Positions 15,577 to 24,532 of a DNA stretch of 59,728 nt are shown one piece after another. The stretch spans positions 1 to 59,728 of the forward strand of contig JAGRPN010000165.1 in the NCBI GenBank assembly GCA_019449555.1, in the 5' to 3' direction. The notes beneath the pieces were generated by a model. The model saw only the letters and a program-made list of their open reading frames with translations, had not been told where the DNA came from and did no database searches. Source of the DNA: Ramlibacter sp. (GTDB taxonomy: Bacteria; Pseudomonadota; Gammaproteobacteria; Burkholderiales; Burkholderiaceae_C). The position numbers and the translations under genes were made by a program. Within the stretch, counting starts at the first letter, position 1. The number at the start of each line of letters is the position of its first letter.

Positions 15577-16358
15577 ACCTTCCGAGCTTCACCACCCTGG
15601 GCGGCGGCCCCACAGTGCTGATGCTGCACGGCATCGGCGGCGGGCACCTGGCCTTCGCGCCGCAGGTGGAAACGCTGGCGTCATCCGGTTATCGCGCCGT
15701 CGCGTGGGACATGCCCGGCTACGGGCGCAGCGCGCCGATCGAGCCGTACACGTTCAAGGGCCTGGCCCAGAGCTGCATCACGCTGATCGAAAGCCTCAAA
15801 TGCGGCCATGTCACCTTGCTCGGCCACAGCATGGGCGGGATGGTCGCGCAGGAAGTCGTGGCCCGCCGCCCCGAGCTGGTGGACAAACTGATCCTGTGCG
15901 GCACTTCGCCTTCGTTCGGCAAACCGGACGGCGACTGGCAGCGGGACTTCATCGCGCAACGCACCGCACCGCTCGATGCGGGCAAGAGCATGGCGGAACT
16001 GGCGCAGGCGCTGGTGCCGCAAATGGTGGGGCCGGCGCCGCTGGCCGAAGGCGTGCACCTGGCCACGGTCTGCATGGCCCAGGTGCCGGCGTCCACCTAC
16101 CGGCGCGCGCTCGAAGCGCTGGTCACCTTCGACCGGCGCGCGAACCTGCCGCGCATCCGCGTGCCGACGCTGTTGGTGGCGGGCGAGCATGACCGCAACG
16201 CGCCGCCGGCGGTGATGAAGAAGATGGCCGACGCGATCCCGAACAGCACCTACCTCATGATGCGCGGCGTGGGCCACCTGCAGAACCTGGAAGCGCCGGA
16301 CGACTTCGACGGCCTGGTGCTCAACTTCCTTGCGCTGCCGAGCGCACTGCTGCATTGA
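15573..16358 (+). CDS. Alpha/beta hydrolase, probable N-formylmaleamate deformylase (NicD-like)
   Basis: This 261-residue protein is an alpha/beta hydrolase: MLHGIGGGH oxyanion region, nucleophile elbow LLGHSMGGMVAQE, acidic residue in AGEHDRNAP and the histidine in GVGHLQNLE. It starts at a GTG that overlaps the NicX-like stop (GTGA), with AAGGTGA upstream. In the nicotinate pathway the enzyme after NicX is the deformylase NicD, which has this fold, so position and fold together point to N-formylmaleamate hydrolysis to maleamate and formate. Sequence alone would only support a general hydrolase call. Confidence 0.8.
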   Translation: MNLPSFTTLGGGPTVLMLHGIGGGHLAFAPQVETLASSGYRAVAWDMPGYGRSAPIEPYTFKGLAQSCITLIESLKCGHVTLLGHSMGGMVAQEVVARRPELVDKLILCGTSPSFGKPDGDWQRDFIAQRTAPLDAGKSMAELAQALVPQMVGPAPLAEGVHLATVCMAQVPASTYRRALEALVTFDRRANLPRIRVPTLLVAGEHDRNAPPAVMKKMADAIPNSTYLMMRGVGHLQNLEAPDDFDGLVLNFLALPSALLH

Positions 16359-16393
16359 CGCCGGCGACGCCGCGCGACTGTCCAGGAGCAACC

Positions 16394-17680
16394 GTGATCG
16401 ATCCGCCGTCCACCCTGGGTTTCACGCCCGCCGTCGGCGAGCTGCCGCTCACCCCCAAGCAGCGGTCGCTGCTCGCGCTGGCCAACGAGCTGGGGCGCAC
16501 GCGGTTCGCTGCGCGCGCCGCCCAGTGGGACGAGACTGCGAGCTTTCCTTTCGCCAACTACGACGACCTGCGCGATGCGGGCTTGTTGGCGCTGTGCGTG
16601 CCCGAATCGCACGGCGGCCTGGGCGCAGACTACGCGACCTACATGATGGTGGCCGCCGAGATCGGGCGGTTCTGCGGCGCCACGGCGCTCACCTACAACA
16701 TGCACATCTGCTCGACGCTGTGGACCGGTGTGCTGGCCGATGGCATTGCCATGAGCGACGCGCAGCGGGCCGAGCACGCACGCCGGCGCGAGCTGCACTT
16801 CAAGCGCATCGTCGAGCGCGGCGCGATCTACGCGCAGCCATTTTCCGAAGGCAGCGCCGCTGCCGCCGGCCGGGCGCCGTTCGGCACGACCGCGCGCAAG
16901 GTCGAAGGCGGCTGGGTGGTGAACGGCCGCAAGATCTTCGCGTCGCTGTCCGGCGCGGCCGACTACTACGGCGTGTTGTGCACCGAGGCGAAGGGCGACG
17001 AGAAACCGGACGTGTGCGACACGCTGTACCTGGCGGTGCCGGCCACGAGCGAAGGCCTTTCGGTGCTCGGCGATTGGAATCCGCTGGGCATGCGCGGCAC
17101 GGTGAGCCGCAATCTCGCGTTCAACGAGGTATTCGTCCCGGACGACGAGCAGCTGATGCCGCGCGGCGTGTACTACGTCGGCGCGCAGACCTGGCCCGCG
17201 ATGTTCTTCACGCTCGCGCCCACCTACCTCGGAATCGCGAACGCGGCGTACGACTTCACGGTGGCATACCTGCGCGGCGACATCAACGAAGCGACGGGCG
17301 AACCGTCGCGGCCGGGCGAGCGCAGGACCGTGCGCCGCATGTACCCGACCAAGCAGGTCGCGGTCGCCCAGATGCGAATCCAGCTGGAAGCGATGAAGAG
17401 CCTGTTCGCCCGCGCGATCCAGGAGGCCGCCCCGAACCCGTCGAAGGACGCGCGCATGCGCCTGTACGCGGCGCATTACAGCGTGATGGAAGGCGCCAAC
17501 GACATCGCCCGGCTGGCGATCCGCACCTGCGGCGGCCAGAGCATGATGAAGCACCTGCCGCTGGAGCGCCTGTACCGCGACAGCCGCTGCGGCTCGCTGA
17601 TGCTGCCTTGGACGGCCGAACTGGTGCTCGACCGCATGGGACGCGAAACGCTGTACGAGGCGGGCGAACAGGACGAGTGA
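16394..17680 (+). CDS. Acyl-CoA dehydrogenase-fold flavoprotein, possible flavin-dependent monooxygenase
   Basis: This 428-residue protein has the acyl-CoA dehydrogenase fold: N-terminal helices with PESHGGLGADYATYM, central GGWVVNGRKIFASLSGAADYY, and the C-terminal helical domain with GANDIARLAIRTCGGQSM. It starts at a GTG at 16394 with AGGAG upstream. Group D flavin monooxygenases share this fold and use free reduced flavin. The flavin reductase in the same cluster and the ring-cleavage gene just upstream make a hydroxylase role plausible, for example forming 2,5-dihydroxypyridine. An ordinary acyl-CoA dehydrogenase remains possible. Confidence 0.8.
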   Translation: MIDPPSTLGFTPAVGELPLTPKQRSLLALANELGRTRFAARAAQWDETASFPFANYDDLRDAGLLALCVPESHGGLGADYATYMMVAAEIGRFCGATALTYNMHICSTLWTGVLADGIAMSDAQRAEHARRRELHFKRIVERGAIYAQPFSEGSAAAAGRAPFGTTARKVEGGWVVNGRKIFASLSGAADYYGVLCTEAKGDEKPDVCDTLYLAVPATSEGLSVLGDWNPLGMRGTVSRNLAFNEVFVPDDEQLMPRGVYYVGAQTWPAMFFTLAPTYLGIANAAYDFTVAYLRGDINEATGEPSRPGERRTVRRMYPTKQVAVAQMRIQLEAMKSLFARAIQEAAPNPSKDARMRLYAAHYSVMEGANDIARLAIRTCGGQSMMKHLPLERLYRDSRCGSLMLPWTAELVLDRMGRETLYEAGEQDE

Positions 17681-17777
17681 AGCCCGCGTTGTAAGAAAGG
17701 GCTCCCAGCCGCGACTCACTGCCAGCACGCCGATTCCGGCGTACCCTTCTCGCCCGCTCGTCCTTCCGGAGGTTCCG

Positions 17778-18623
17778 ATGGAGCAAATGGCCCCAGGCAG
17801 CCCGCCGCTCGCGCACTCGTCCGCAGGCAGCCCGCCGCTCGTGTACCGGCACCGCTTGCCCGTGCGCATCATGCATTGGATCAACGTGGGCTGCCTGGTG
17901 GTGCTGCTGATGAGCGGGTTGCAGATCTTCAATGCCCACCCGGCGCTGTACTGGGGCGACGACTCGCGCGACAGCACCCGCGTCATGCAGATCACGCAAA
18001 AGCGGGTGAACGGCGAATTGCGCGGCGTCACCCGCATCGGCCGCGCGGAGTTCGACACCAGTGGAGTCCTCGGAGCATCGCGCGCCCGGGACGGCGGCTA
18101 CGCGGCGCGCGCGTTCCCGTCTTGGGCGACGATCCCCGGGCCGCAGTGGCTGTCGATGGCCCGCTTGTGGCACTTCTTCTTTGCGTGGCTGTTCGTCGTC
18201 AACGGCATTGCCTATCTGGCCTGGTCGGTGTTCAGCGGCCACTTGCGCGGCGACCTCTTGCCCACCCCCATGGAGCTGCGGGGTATCGGCCGCTCGGTCC
18301 GCGACCACCTGCTGCTGCGCCATCCGCACGGCGAGGCGGCGCGTCGCTACAACGTGCTGCAGAACATCGCTTACCTCGGCATCGTATTCGTCGTGCTGCC
18401 GCTGATCGTGCTGGGCGGCTGGGCGATGTCCCCCATGATCGATTCGTTTGCGCCCGGCTGGGTGGACTGGCTGGGCGGGCGCCAAGCCGCGCGCACGCTG
18501 CACTTCATCGCCGCCACGCTGCTGGTGGGGTTCGCGGCGGTGCACCTGTTCGAGGTGATCGTCACCGGCCTGGTCAACAACCTGCGATCGATGGTCACCG
18601 GCTACTGGAGGTTGCCCAAATGA
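17778..18623 (+). CDS. Cytochrome b (b561 / thiosulfate reductase cytochrome b type)
   Basis: This 281-residue inner-membrane protein has about four spans with haem-ligand histidines in RIMHWINVG, WHFFFAWLF, RTLHFIAATL and VHLFEV. It resembles the di-haem cytochrome b subunits of Ni-Fe hydrogenase, formate dehydrogenase and thiosulfate reductase. The ATG at 17778 has GGAGG upstream. The N-terminus carries a short internal repeat (GSPPL twice). Its stop overlaps the start of a molybdopterin oxidoreductase gene as ATGA, so it is the likely quinone-linked membrane partner of that enzyme. Confidence 0.88.
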   Translation: MEQMAPGSPPLAHSSAGSPPLVYRHRLPVRIMHWINVGCLVVLLMSGLQIFNAHPALYWGDDSRDSTRVMQITQKRVNGELRGVTRIGRAEFDTSGVLGASRARDGGYAARAFPSWATIPGPQWLSMARLWHFFFAWLFVVNGIAYLAWSVFSGHLRGDLLPTPMELRGIGRSVRDHLLLRHPHGEAARRYNVLQNIAYLGIVFVVLPLIVLGGWAMSPMIDSFAPGWVDWLGGRQAARTLHFIAATLLVGFAAVHLFEVIVTGLVNNLRSMVTGYWRLPK

Positions 18624-19411
18624 AAAAGCCCAAGCCCTTTTTCGAACAGCGTCGGGAACGCCGGCGCGTGCTGCGGACCGGCGTCGCGCTGGCGGCCGGC
18701 GGCGTGCTCGCCGGCTGCGATGCGATCAGCAATAACGACACTGCGGTGCAGGTCCTCAAGAGCGCCGAGTCGCTGAACAACGGCTTGCACCGGCTGCTCG
18801 GGCGCCGCGCGATGGCGCAGGAGTTTGCGCCGGCCGACATCGCGCCCAGGTTCCGCCCCAACGGCACCAGCATGCCGCCTGGGGAGACCTACGCAGCGCT
18901 CCTGAAAAACGGCTTTGCCGATTGGCGCCTGAAAGTGGACGGCCTCGTCGCGCAGCCGCTGGAATTGAGCTTGGCCGAACTGCGCGCGATGCCGTCGCGC
19001 ACCCAGATCACCCGTCACGATTGCGTCGAGGGCTGGAGTTGCATCGGCCAGTGGAAAGGCGTTCGGCTGTCGCACCTGCTGAACCTGGCGCAGCTCAAGC
19101 CGCAGGCGCGCTTCGTGGTCTTCCACTGCCTCGACCGCATGGACGAGGCGGACGAAAACACGCTCTATTACGAGAGCGTGGACCTGGACGATGCCTTCCA
19201 CGAGCAGACCATCCTGGCCTGGGAGCTCAACGGCAATCCGGTGCCGGTGGAAAACGGCGCGCCGCTGCGCGCCCGCATCGAGCGGCAACTGGGCTACAAG
19301 CACGCCAAGTACGTGCACCGCGTCGAGGCCGTGGCCGATCTGGGCGAGATCGCCGGCGGTGCGGGCGGCTACTGGGAAGACCAGGGCTACAACTGGTACG
19401 CGGGCATCTGA
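18620..19411 (+). CDS. Exported sulfite-oxidase-fold molybdopterin oxidoreductase
   Basis: This 263-residue protein has the sulfite oxidase / MsrP molybdopterin fold, with the cofactor-ligand cysteine in RHDCVEGWSCIGQWKGV (about residue 135). The N-terminus combines an arginine-rich segment (RRERRRVLRTG) and a hydrophobic stretch ending in a lipobox-like LAGC. Export, perhaps by the Tat route, and lipid anchoring are both suggested. It is coupled to the cytochrome b gene by an ATGA overlap. The pair probably oxidises or reduces a small sulfur or nitrogen compound in the periplasm; the substrate is unknown. Confidence 0.87.
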   Translation: MKKPKPFFEQRRERRRVLRTGVALAAGGVLAGCDAISNNDTAVQVLKSAESLNNGLHRLLGRRAMAQEFAPADIAPRFRPNGTSMPPGETYAALLKNGFADWRLKVDGLVAQPLELSLAELRAMPSRTQITRHDCVEGWSCIGQWKGVRLSHLLNLAQLKPQARFVVFHCLDRMDEADENTLYYESVDLDDAFHEQTILAWELNGNPVPVENGAPLRARIERQLGYKHAKYVHRVEAVADLGEIAGGAGGYWEDQGYNWYAGI

Positions 19412-19500
19412 GGCACGGCTGCCGGTTGCCGGCGGCGCGCAGGCGACAGGCGGGCGGCCGCGAGCGGCCTAAACTGTCGGGCTGAACACCTGGCAGCCCC

Positions 19501-20415
19501 ATGAGCACTTTCGATCCCGACGCGCTTGAATGCCTCGCGGCCATCGTCGAAGAAGGCGGCTTCGAGCGCGCGGCGCAGCGCCTTTCGATCACGCAATCGG
19601 CCGTGTCGCAGCGCCTGCGCGCCCTGGAGGCGCAGATCGGCACCGTGCTGATCGTGCGCAGCCGCCCGCTCAAGCCCACCATGGCAGGCCAATTGCTGCT
19701 GAAGCACACGAAGCAGCTGCGCCTGCTGCGCGCCGACCTCGAGCGCGACCTGAAGGAATTCGCGCCCAGCTCGAACGGCGGCGCGCGCGAAGAAGAGCGC
19801 ATCTCGATCGCGATCAACGCGGACAGCATCGCGACCTGGGCCTTGCGCGCGCTGGACGACCTGGCACGCCAGGGCCTGCCGCTGGAGATCATCACCGACG
19901 ACCAGGACTTCACCCAGGACTGGCTGCGCGAAGGCCAGGTGCTGGGCTGCGTGACCACGCTGCAGCATGCGCTGCGCGGCTGCAAGGTGGTGCCGCTCGG
20001 ATCGATGCGCTACGTGGCCGTCGCCGAGGCGCGCTACGCGCAGGAGCGCTTGCCGCAGGGACTCGGCCCGCACAATTTCCGCGACCTGCCGTTCATCGCA
20101 TTCAACCGCAAGGACGACATGCAAAGCGAGTTCGTCGGCAAGGCATTCGGGCTGAAGCACGTCTCCCTCAACCAGATGTTCGTGCCCAGCTCGGAAGGGC
20201 AGGTGCGCGCGGTGAAGGCGGGCTGGGGCGCCAGCGTCGTCCCCGAGCTGCTGGTGCGCAGCGCGCTGGACGAAGGCGTCCTGAAGAACATCGCGCCTTC
20301 GTACGCGCTGCCGATCGAGCTGTTCTGGCATTGCTGGAACCTGGAGTCCGAGGTCCTGGATGCGCTGACACGCGCGCTCACCCAGGCGGCCGCCGGCGCT
20401 CTGGTGCAGGGCTAG
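19501..20415 (+). CDS. LysR-family regulator, ArgP-like
   Basis: This 304-residue regulator matches the ArgP/IciA subgroup of LysR proteins: DALECLAAIVEEGGFERAAQ, ITQSAVSQRLRALEAQIG in the helix-turn-helix, and FNRKDDMQSEF and VPSSEGQVRAVKAGWG in the effector domain. ArgP responds to lysine and arginine and often activates the arginine exporter argO. No LysE/ArgO-type gene is adjacent here, so the target lies elsewhere. It is convergent with the WYL regulator gene that follows. Confidence 0.9.
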   Translation: MSTFDPDALECLAAIVEEGGFERAAQRLSITQSAVSQRLRALEAQIGTVLIVRSRPLKPTMAGQLLLKHTKQLRLLRADLERDLKEFAPSSNGGAREEERISIAINADSIATWALRALDDLARQGLPLEIITDDQDFTQDWLREGQVLGCVTTLQHALRGCKVVPLGSMRYVAVAEARYAQERLPQGLGPHNFRDLPFIAFNRKDDMQSEFVGKAFGLKHVSLNQMFVPSSEGQVRAVKAGWGASVVPELLVRSALDEGVLKNIAPSYALPIELFWHCWNLESEVLDALTRALTQAAAGALVQG

Positions 20416-20463
20416 GACGCTGCGCCAGATGTCGGACCGGGCGGCCCGCGCTGGAGCAGCGCT

Positions 20464-21168
20464 TCAGCTGGCCCAGCCCTGCTCGCGGGCCCTCGCCTCG
20501 TTGAGCCGCGCCAGGTCCGCCAGTGTGCGGCCCGGCTCGTCGCGGAATTGCTCCTCCAGCCGCCGCACGTAGGTCACGCGGTCCACCCGGAAGCTGCGGA
20601 AGTCGTTGCGCTGCTCGCACCAGGCCGCCAGCGTCCACACCTTGCCCCAGTAGAAGCAGCCCAGCGGCCGCAAGGTGCGCTCGCTCGGCTTGTCGGCGAG
20701 GTCGAGGTAGTTGATGAAGATCTTGCGCCGGTCATGCACCGCCTCCCGCAAGGTCTGCAGCGTGCGCTGCGCCGACTCGGGCAGGCCGACCGGCGGCGCG
20801 TACACGGGCAGCGCCTCCGCCGCCACACGCGCATCCACCGGCAGCACCGACAGGATCTTGCCGAGCGCATCCTGCGCGCCCTGGGCGAGCGCCGCATCCA
20901 GCCAGACCTGCGCCATGCGAACCGAGGCGACCAGCGCCTTCGCCTCGTCCTGCGTGAACATCATCGGCGGCAGGTCGAACCCGGCGCCGAGCCGGTAGCC
21001 CACGCCCGCCTCGCCTTCGATCGGGACGCCCTGGTGCTGCAGGTCGGCGACGTCACGGTAGATCGTGCGCTCGGACACTTCGAGCCGCTGCGCGAGGTAC
21101 GCTGCCGTGGTCAGGCGGCGGCCTCGGATCAGCTGGATGATGTGGAACAGGCGGTCGGCGCGGCGCAT
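20464..21168 (-). CDS. YafY-type HTH/WYL-domain transcriptional regulator
   Basis: This 234-residue protein has an N-terminal winged helix (RADRLFHIIQLIRG, then TAAYLAQRLEVSERTIYRDV) and a C-terminal WYL-type ligand-binding region (ERTLRPLGCFYWGKVWTLAAWCE, then RSFRVDRV). WYL regulators of this kind respond to small ligands or nucleic acid and often act on one neighbouring gene. A 9-base-arm inverted repeat (21194-21217) lies 26 bases upstream of its start and may be its operator. Confidence 0.9.
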   Translation of the reverse strand: MRRADRLFHIIQLIRGRRLTTAAYLAQRLEVSERTIYRDVADLQHQGVPIEGEAGVGYRLGAGFDLPPMMFTQDEAKALVASVRMAQVWLDAALAQGAQDALGKILSVLPVDARVAAEALPVYAPPVGLPESAQRTLQTLREAVHDRRKIFINYLDLADKPSERTLRPLGCFYWGKVWTLAAWCEQRNDFRSFRVDRVTYVRRLEEQFRDEPGRTLADLARLNEARAREQGWAS

Positions 21169-21193
21169 GGGGGGACGTTACTGTGCCCGCCGG

Positions 21194-21217
21194 CTCCTGA
21201 CAAGGTGGTGTCAGGAG
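21194..21217. promoter_or_regulatory. Inverted repeat upstream of the WYL regulator
   Basis: Perfect 9-base arms CTCCTGACA and TGTCAGGAG are separated by 6 bases. The repeat overlaps the glcF stop codon and lies just upstream of the WYL regulator start on the same strand. There is no T-tract after it, so an operator is more likely than a terminator. Confidence 0.45.
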
Positions 21218-22440
21218 GACCGCAGCGCCGCGTCGAGAACTTCGATCCAGTGCTTGACCGGCGTGGCCGTGCCGCTCTGCAGGTGCGCGATGCAGCCCAT
21301 GTTGGCCGAGATGATCGCCTGCGGCTGCAGCTGCGCCAGGTTGCCGAGCTTGCGATCGCGCAACTGGTGAGCCAGTTCCGGCTGCAGCACCGAATAGGTG
21401 CCGGCCGAACCGCAGCACAGGTGCGATTCGTTGAGCGCGATCCGGATGGTGAAGCCGAGATCGCCGAGGTGGCGCTCCACGCCGCCGCGCAATTGCTGCC
21501 CGTGCTGCAAGGTGCACGGCGGATGGAACGCCAGCACGCCCGCCGTCGGCCGTACCTTCGCGCGCAGCGCTTCGACCAGGTCCGGCAGCAACTCGCTCAG
21601 GTCGCGCGTGAGTTCGCTCACGCGCCGGGCCTTCTGCGCGTAAGCCGCGTCGTGCTGCAGGTGATGGCCGTATTCCTTGACCGTCACGCCGCAGCCGGAC
21701 GCGTTCATCACGATCGCCTCGACCCGGCCGCTCTCCACGTACGGCCACCAGGCGTCGATGTTCGCCCGCATCTGCGCGAGCCCGCCCTCCTGGTCGTTGA
21801 GGTGGAATTTGACGGCCCCGCAGCAACCCGCCTGCGCAGCGACCAGCGTCTGGATGCCCGCCGCGTCGAGCACGCGGGCGGTCGCGCTGTTGATGTTGGG
21901 CATCATCGAGGGCTGCACGCAGCCGGCCAGCATCAGCACCTTGCGCGCATGTTCGCGCGACGGCCAGCGGCCAGCCTCCTGGCGAGAGGGCACCTTGTCC
22001 TTCAGCGCTCGCGGCAACAGCCCGCGCAGCGTCTGGCCCAATTTCATGGCCGGGCCGAACAGCGGCGACGTGAGGCCTTCCTTCAGGCTCCAGCGCATTG
22101 CCTGGTCGGCGGTATCGCGCGGCACCCGTTCTTCCACGATCTTGCGGCCGATGTCCACCAGGTGGCCGTACTCGACGCCGCTCGGGCAGGTGCTTTCGCA
22201 ATTGCGGCAGGTGAGGCACCGGTCCAGGTGCAACTGGGTCTTGCGCGTGGGCTGCCCGCCTTCGAGCACCTGCTTGATCAGGTAGATGCGGCCGCGCGGG
22301 CCGTCGAGTTCGTCGCCGAGCAGCTGATAGGTGGGGCAGGTGGCGGTGCAAAAGCCGCAATGCACGCATTTGCGCAGGATGGCTTCGGCTTCCCGGCCGG
22401 CGGGCGTGTCCTTGAATTCGGGCGAAAGATGGGTCTGCAT
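21211..22440 (-). CDS. glcF: Glycolate oxidase iron-sulfur subunit
   Basis: This 409-residue protein has two ferredoxin-type 4Fe-4S motifs (CVHCGFCTATCPTY and CLTCRNCESTCPSG) in the first 90 residues, then two cysteine-rich CCG-type domains (AGCCGAVKFH and LCCGSAGTYS), as in GlcF. It passes electrons from the flavoprotein subunits of glycolate oxidase to the quinone pool. It starts 7 bases after glcE. The GlcD catalytic subunit is not in this operon. Confidence 0.95.
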   Translation of the reverse strand: MQTHLSPEFKDTPAGREAEAILRKCVHCGFCTATCPTYQLLGDELDGPRGRIYLIKQVLEGGQPTRKTQLHLDRCLTCRNCESTCPSGVEYGHLVDIGRKIVEERVPRDTADQAMRWSLKEGLTSPLFGPAMKLGQTLRGLLPRALKDKVPSRQEAGRWPSREHARKVLMLAGCVQPSMMPNINSATARVLDAAGIQTLVAAQAGCCGAVKFHLNDQEGGLAQMRANIDAWWPYVESGRVEAIVMNASGCGVTVKEYGHHLQHDAAYAQKARRVSELTRDLSELLPDLVEALRAKVRPTAGVLAFHPPCTLQHGQQLRGGVERHLGDLGFTIRIALNESHLCCGSAGTYSVLQPELAHQLRDRKLGNLAQLQPQAIISANMGCIAHLQSGTATPVKHWIEVLDAALRSS

Positions 22441-22447
22441 GGCGGGA

Positions 22448-23542
22448 TCAGAAATCCGCGTACATGCGGCCGCGGTTGAAAATGCCCGCCGGATCGAACT
22501 CGCGCTTGAGCTCGCGGTGGATGCGATCCAGCGGCGCTGCGAGCGGTGCGAACCTGCCGGCCACCGGCGCCGAGTCCGGGGCGCGGCAAAACAGGGTGGC
22601 ATGGCCGCCGGCGCGCAAGGCTGCCTGGCGCAGTCGGGCCGCGTCGGCACGCTGCGCCCGCACCCAGCGCTCGCCGCCGTGCCACTCGACCAGCGGCGCG
22701 TCCGGCAGGTCGAGCACGGGCGCCGTCTGCGGCACCGACAGGCGCCACAGGTCGCGCGCCCCGCGTTCGGTGAACCACGGCAGGCGCTGGTCGCGCAATG
22801 CCGCCCATTCCGCTGCGACGTTGCCGCTGGTCTGGCGTTCACCGCCGAGCGATTGGCAGGCCGCTTGCACCGCCGCCACAGCGCCTCGCAGGCGAAGGTA
22901 CAGCGTGGGCACACCGTTCTCATCCAACCAGCAACTGGCGTTCAGCGCCAGCGGTTTGCCGCCCCAGTCGTTCAGGCGCCGCAGCGCGTCGGCCTGGCTC
23001 ATCTCGAATTTCAGCGTCGCCTCGGCCGGCGCGACCGGCAGCACCTTCAGGCTGACTTCAGCGATCAGGCCCAGGGTGCCGAGCGAGCCGGCCACCAGTC
23101 GCGACACGTCGTAGCCCGCCACGTTCTTCATCACCTGGCCGCCGAAGGTCAGCACTTCGCCCCGGCCGTTGATCATCGTGAGCCCGAGCACGTAATCGCG
23201 CACCGACCCGACGCTGGCACGCGCCGGTCCGCTCAGGCCGGTGGCCACCACGCCACCGACCGTCGCGCCGCCGGCGAAGTGCGGCGGCTCGAACGGCAGG
23301 CATTGGTGATGCTCGGCCAGCATCGCCTCCAGGTCGGCCAGCGGGGTGCCTGCGCGCGCCGTCACCACCAGTTCGGTCGGCTCGTAGCTGACGATGCCCG
23401 CGAGCTCCGAGGTCTCGAGCAGTTCGCCTTGCAGCTGTTCGCCGTAGAAATCCTTGCTGCCCCCGCCCCGGATCCGCAGCGACCGGCCTGCGTCGGCGGC
23501 GGCGCGGACGCGCCCGGCCAGCTGGTCGAGGATGAGTTCCAT
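22448..23542 (-). CDS. glcE: Glycolate oxidase FAD-binding subunit
   Basis: This 364-residue protein is the GlcE-type flavin-binding subunit of glycolate oxidase: LRIRGGGSKDFYG near the N-terminus, GGATVGGVVATGLSGP, VRDYVLGLTMINGRGE, GQVMKNVAGYDVSRLVAGS, and the C-terminal FDPAGIFNRGRMY. With GlcD and GlcF it oxidises glycolate to glyoxylate. It is followed by glcF. Upstream is an SMP-30 gene where glcD would be expected, so the complete complex needs a GlcD encoded elsewhere. Confidence 0.94.
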   Translation of the reverse strand: MELILDQLAGRVRAAADAGRSLRIRGGGSKDFYGEQLQGELLETSELAGIVSYEPTELVVTARAGTPLADLEAMLAEHHQCLPFEPPHFAGGATVGGVVATGLSGPARASVGSVRDYVLGLTMINGRGEVLTFGGQVMKNVAGYDVSRLVAGSLGTLGLIAEVSLKVLPVAPAEATLKFEMSQADALRRLNDWGGKPLALNASCWLDENGVPTLYLRLRGAVAAVQAACQSLGGERQTSGNVAAEWAALRDQRLPWFTERGARDLWRLSVPQTAPVLDLPDAPLVEWHGGERWVRAQRADAARLRQAALRAGGHATLFCRAPDSAPVAGRFAPLAAPLDRIHRELKREFDPAGIFNRGRMYADF

Positions 23543-23602
23543 GATGCGATGGTACGCGCGGCGGCGACAGGCGCAGCCGCCTGGGAATTGATCTTTTTGA
23601 AA

Positions 23603-24532
23603 TCAGTCGCTGACGAAATTCACCGGCAGCCCCGCCACGTCGACGCGCATGGCGAGCACGCAGCCCGATTGCGGCAGCGCCTGCAGTTCCTCGGGCGAGC
23701 GCTTCTGGCGGGCGGTCGTGACATACAGGGTCTTCAGGTCGTCGTCGCCGAAACAAGGCATCGTCGGGCAGCGGGCCGGCACCTCGATTTCGGCCAGCAA
23801 CTGGCCGGACGGCGCGAACTTGAGCAAGCGGCCGCCTTCGTACATCGCGCACCAGTAATTGCCTTCGCTGTCCACGGCGGCGCCGTCCGGGCGGCCGCCG
23901 TACGGCTGCCCCGCCTGCCAGCCCGCCGGCTTGCCGGGGAATTGCCGGAAGACGCGGTGACGGGTCATCGCATTGGTCTGCGCGTCCCAGTCCCAGGCAT
24001 GGATGACGTGGTACGAGGTATCGGCCCAGTACACCGTGCGCGCATCCGGCGACCACGCCAGCCCGTTGGCCACGATCGCGTTGTGGGCCTTGAGCTGGAC
24101 CAGCGGTTGGCCGCCGATGCCATTCGAGGCGCGCAGGTCGATGCTGTAGAGCTCGGCCTTGCGTGCGTCGCGCGGCTCGTACATCGTGCCGGCCCAGAAG
24201 CGCCCGACCGGATCGGCCTTGCCATCGTTGCACCGCGTCGTGCGCGGATCGTGGTTGAGCCGCACCACGAGCACGGGCGAAGTGCCCCAGCGGTCCGCGC
24301 GGTAGACGCCGTCGCGCAGCCCGATGACGATGCCGCCACCCCGCGCCGGCGCGATGCAGCCCGGCTCCGACGGCATGGCCCAGCTCTCCACTGGCCCGCC
24401 GCCGGCCGGGTCCACGCGCCGGACCTGCCGCGCCGCGATGTCCACCCAGTAGAGCAGCCGCTCCTGCGGATGCCAGAACGGGGACTCGCCGAGCTCGTCG
24501 GGCTGCGCGGTCGCGGCCCGCCAGCCGCTCAT
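23603..24532 (-). CDS. SMP-30/gluconolactonase family protein
   Basis: This 309-residue protein is a six-bladed beta-propeller of the SMP-30/gluconolactonase/LRE family: GESPFWHPQERLLYWVDI at the start, RTTRCNDGKADPVGRFWAGTM, and YVTTAR near the end. Members hydrolyse sugar lactones with a bound divalent metal (Glu, Asn and Asp ligands, of which ESP, NDGK and NGLAWSPD are visible). The ATG at 24532 overlaps the stop of the aldose epimerase gene as ATGA, so the two are coupled, which fits a sugar-oxidation pathway. Confidence 0.93.
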   Translation of the reverse strand: MSGWRAATAQPDELGESPFWHPQERLLYWVDIAARQVRRVDPAGGGPVESWAMPSEPGCIAPARGGGIVIGLRDGVYRADRWGTSPVLVVRLNHDPRTTRCNDGKADPVGRFWAGTMYEPRDARKAELYSIDLRASNGIGGQPLVQLKAHNAIVANGLAWSPDARTVYWADTSYHVIHAWDWDAQTNAMTRHRVFRQFPGKPAGWQAGQPYGGRPDGAAVDSEGNYWCAMYEGGRLLKFAPSGQLLAEIEVPARCPTMPCFGDDDLKTLYVTTARQKRSPEELQALPQSGCVLAMRVDVAGLPVNFVSD

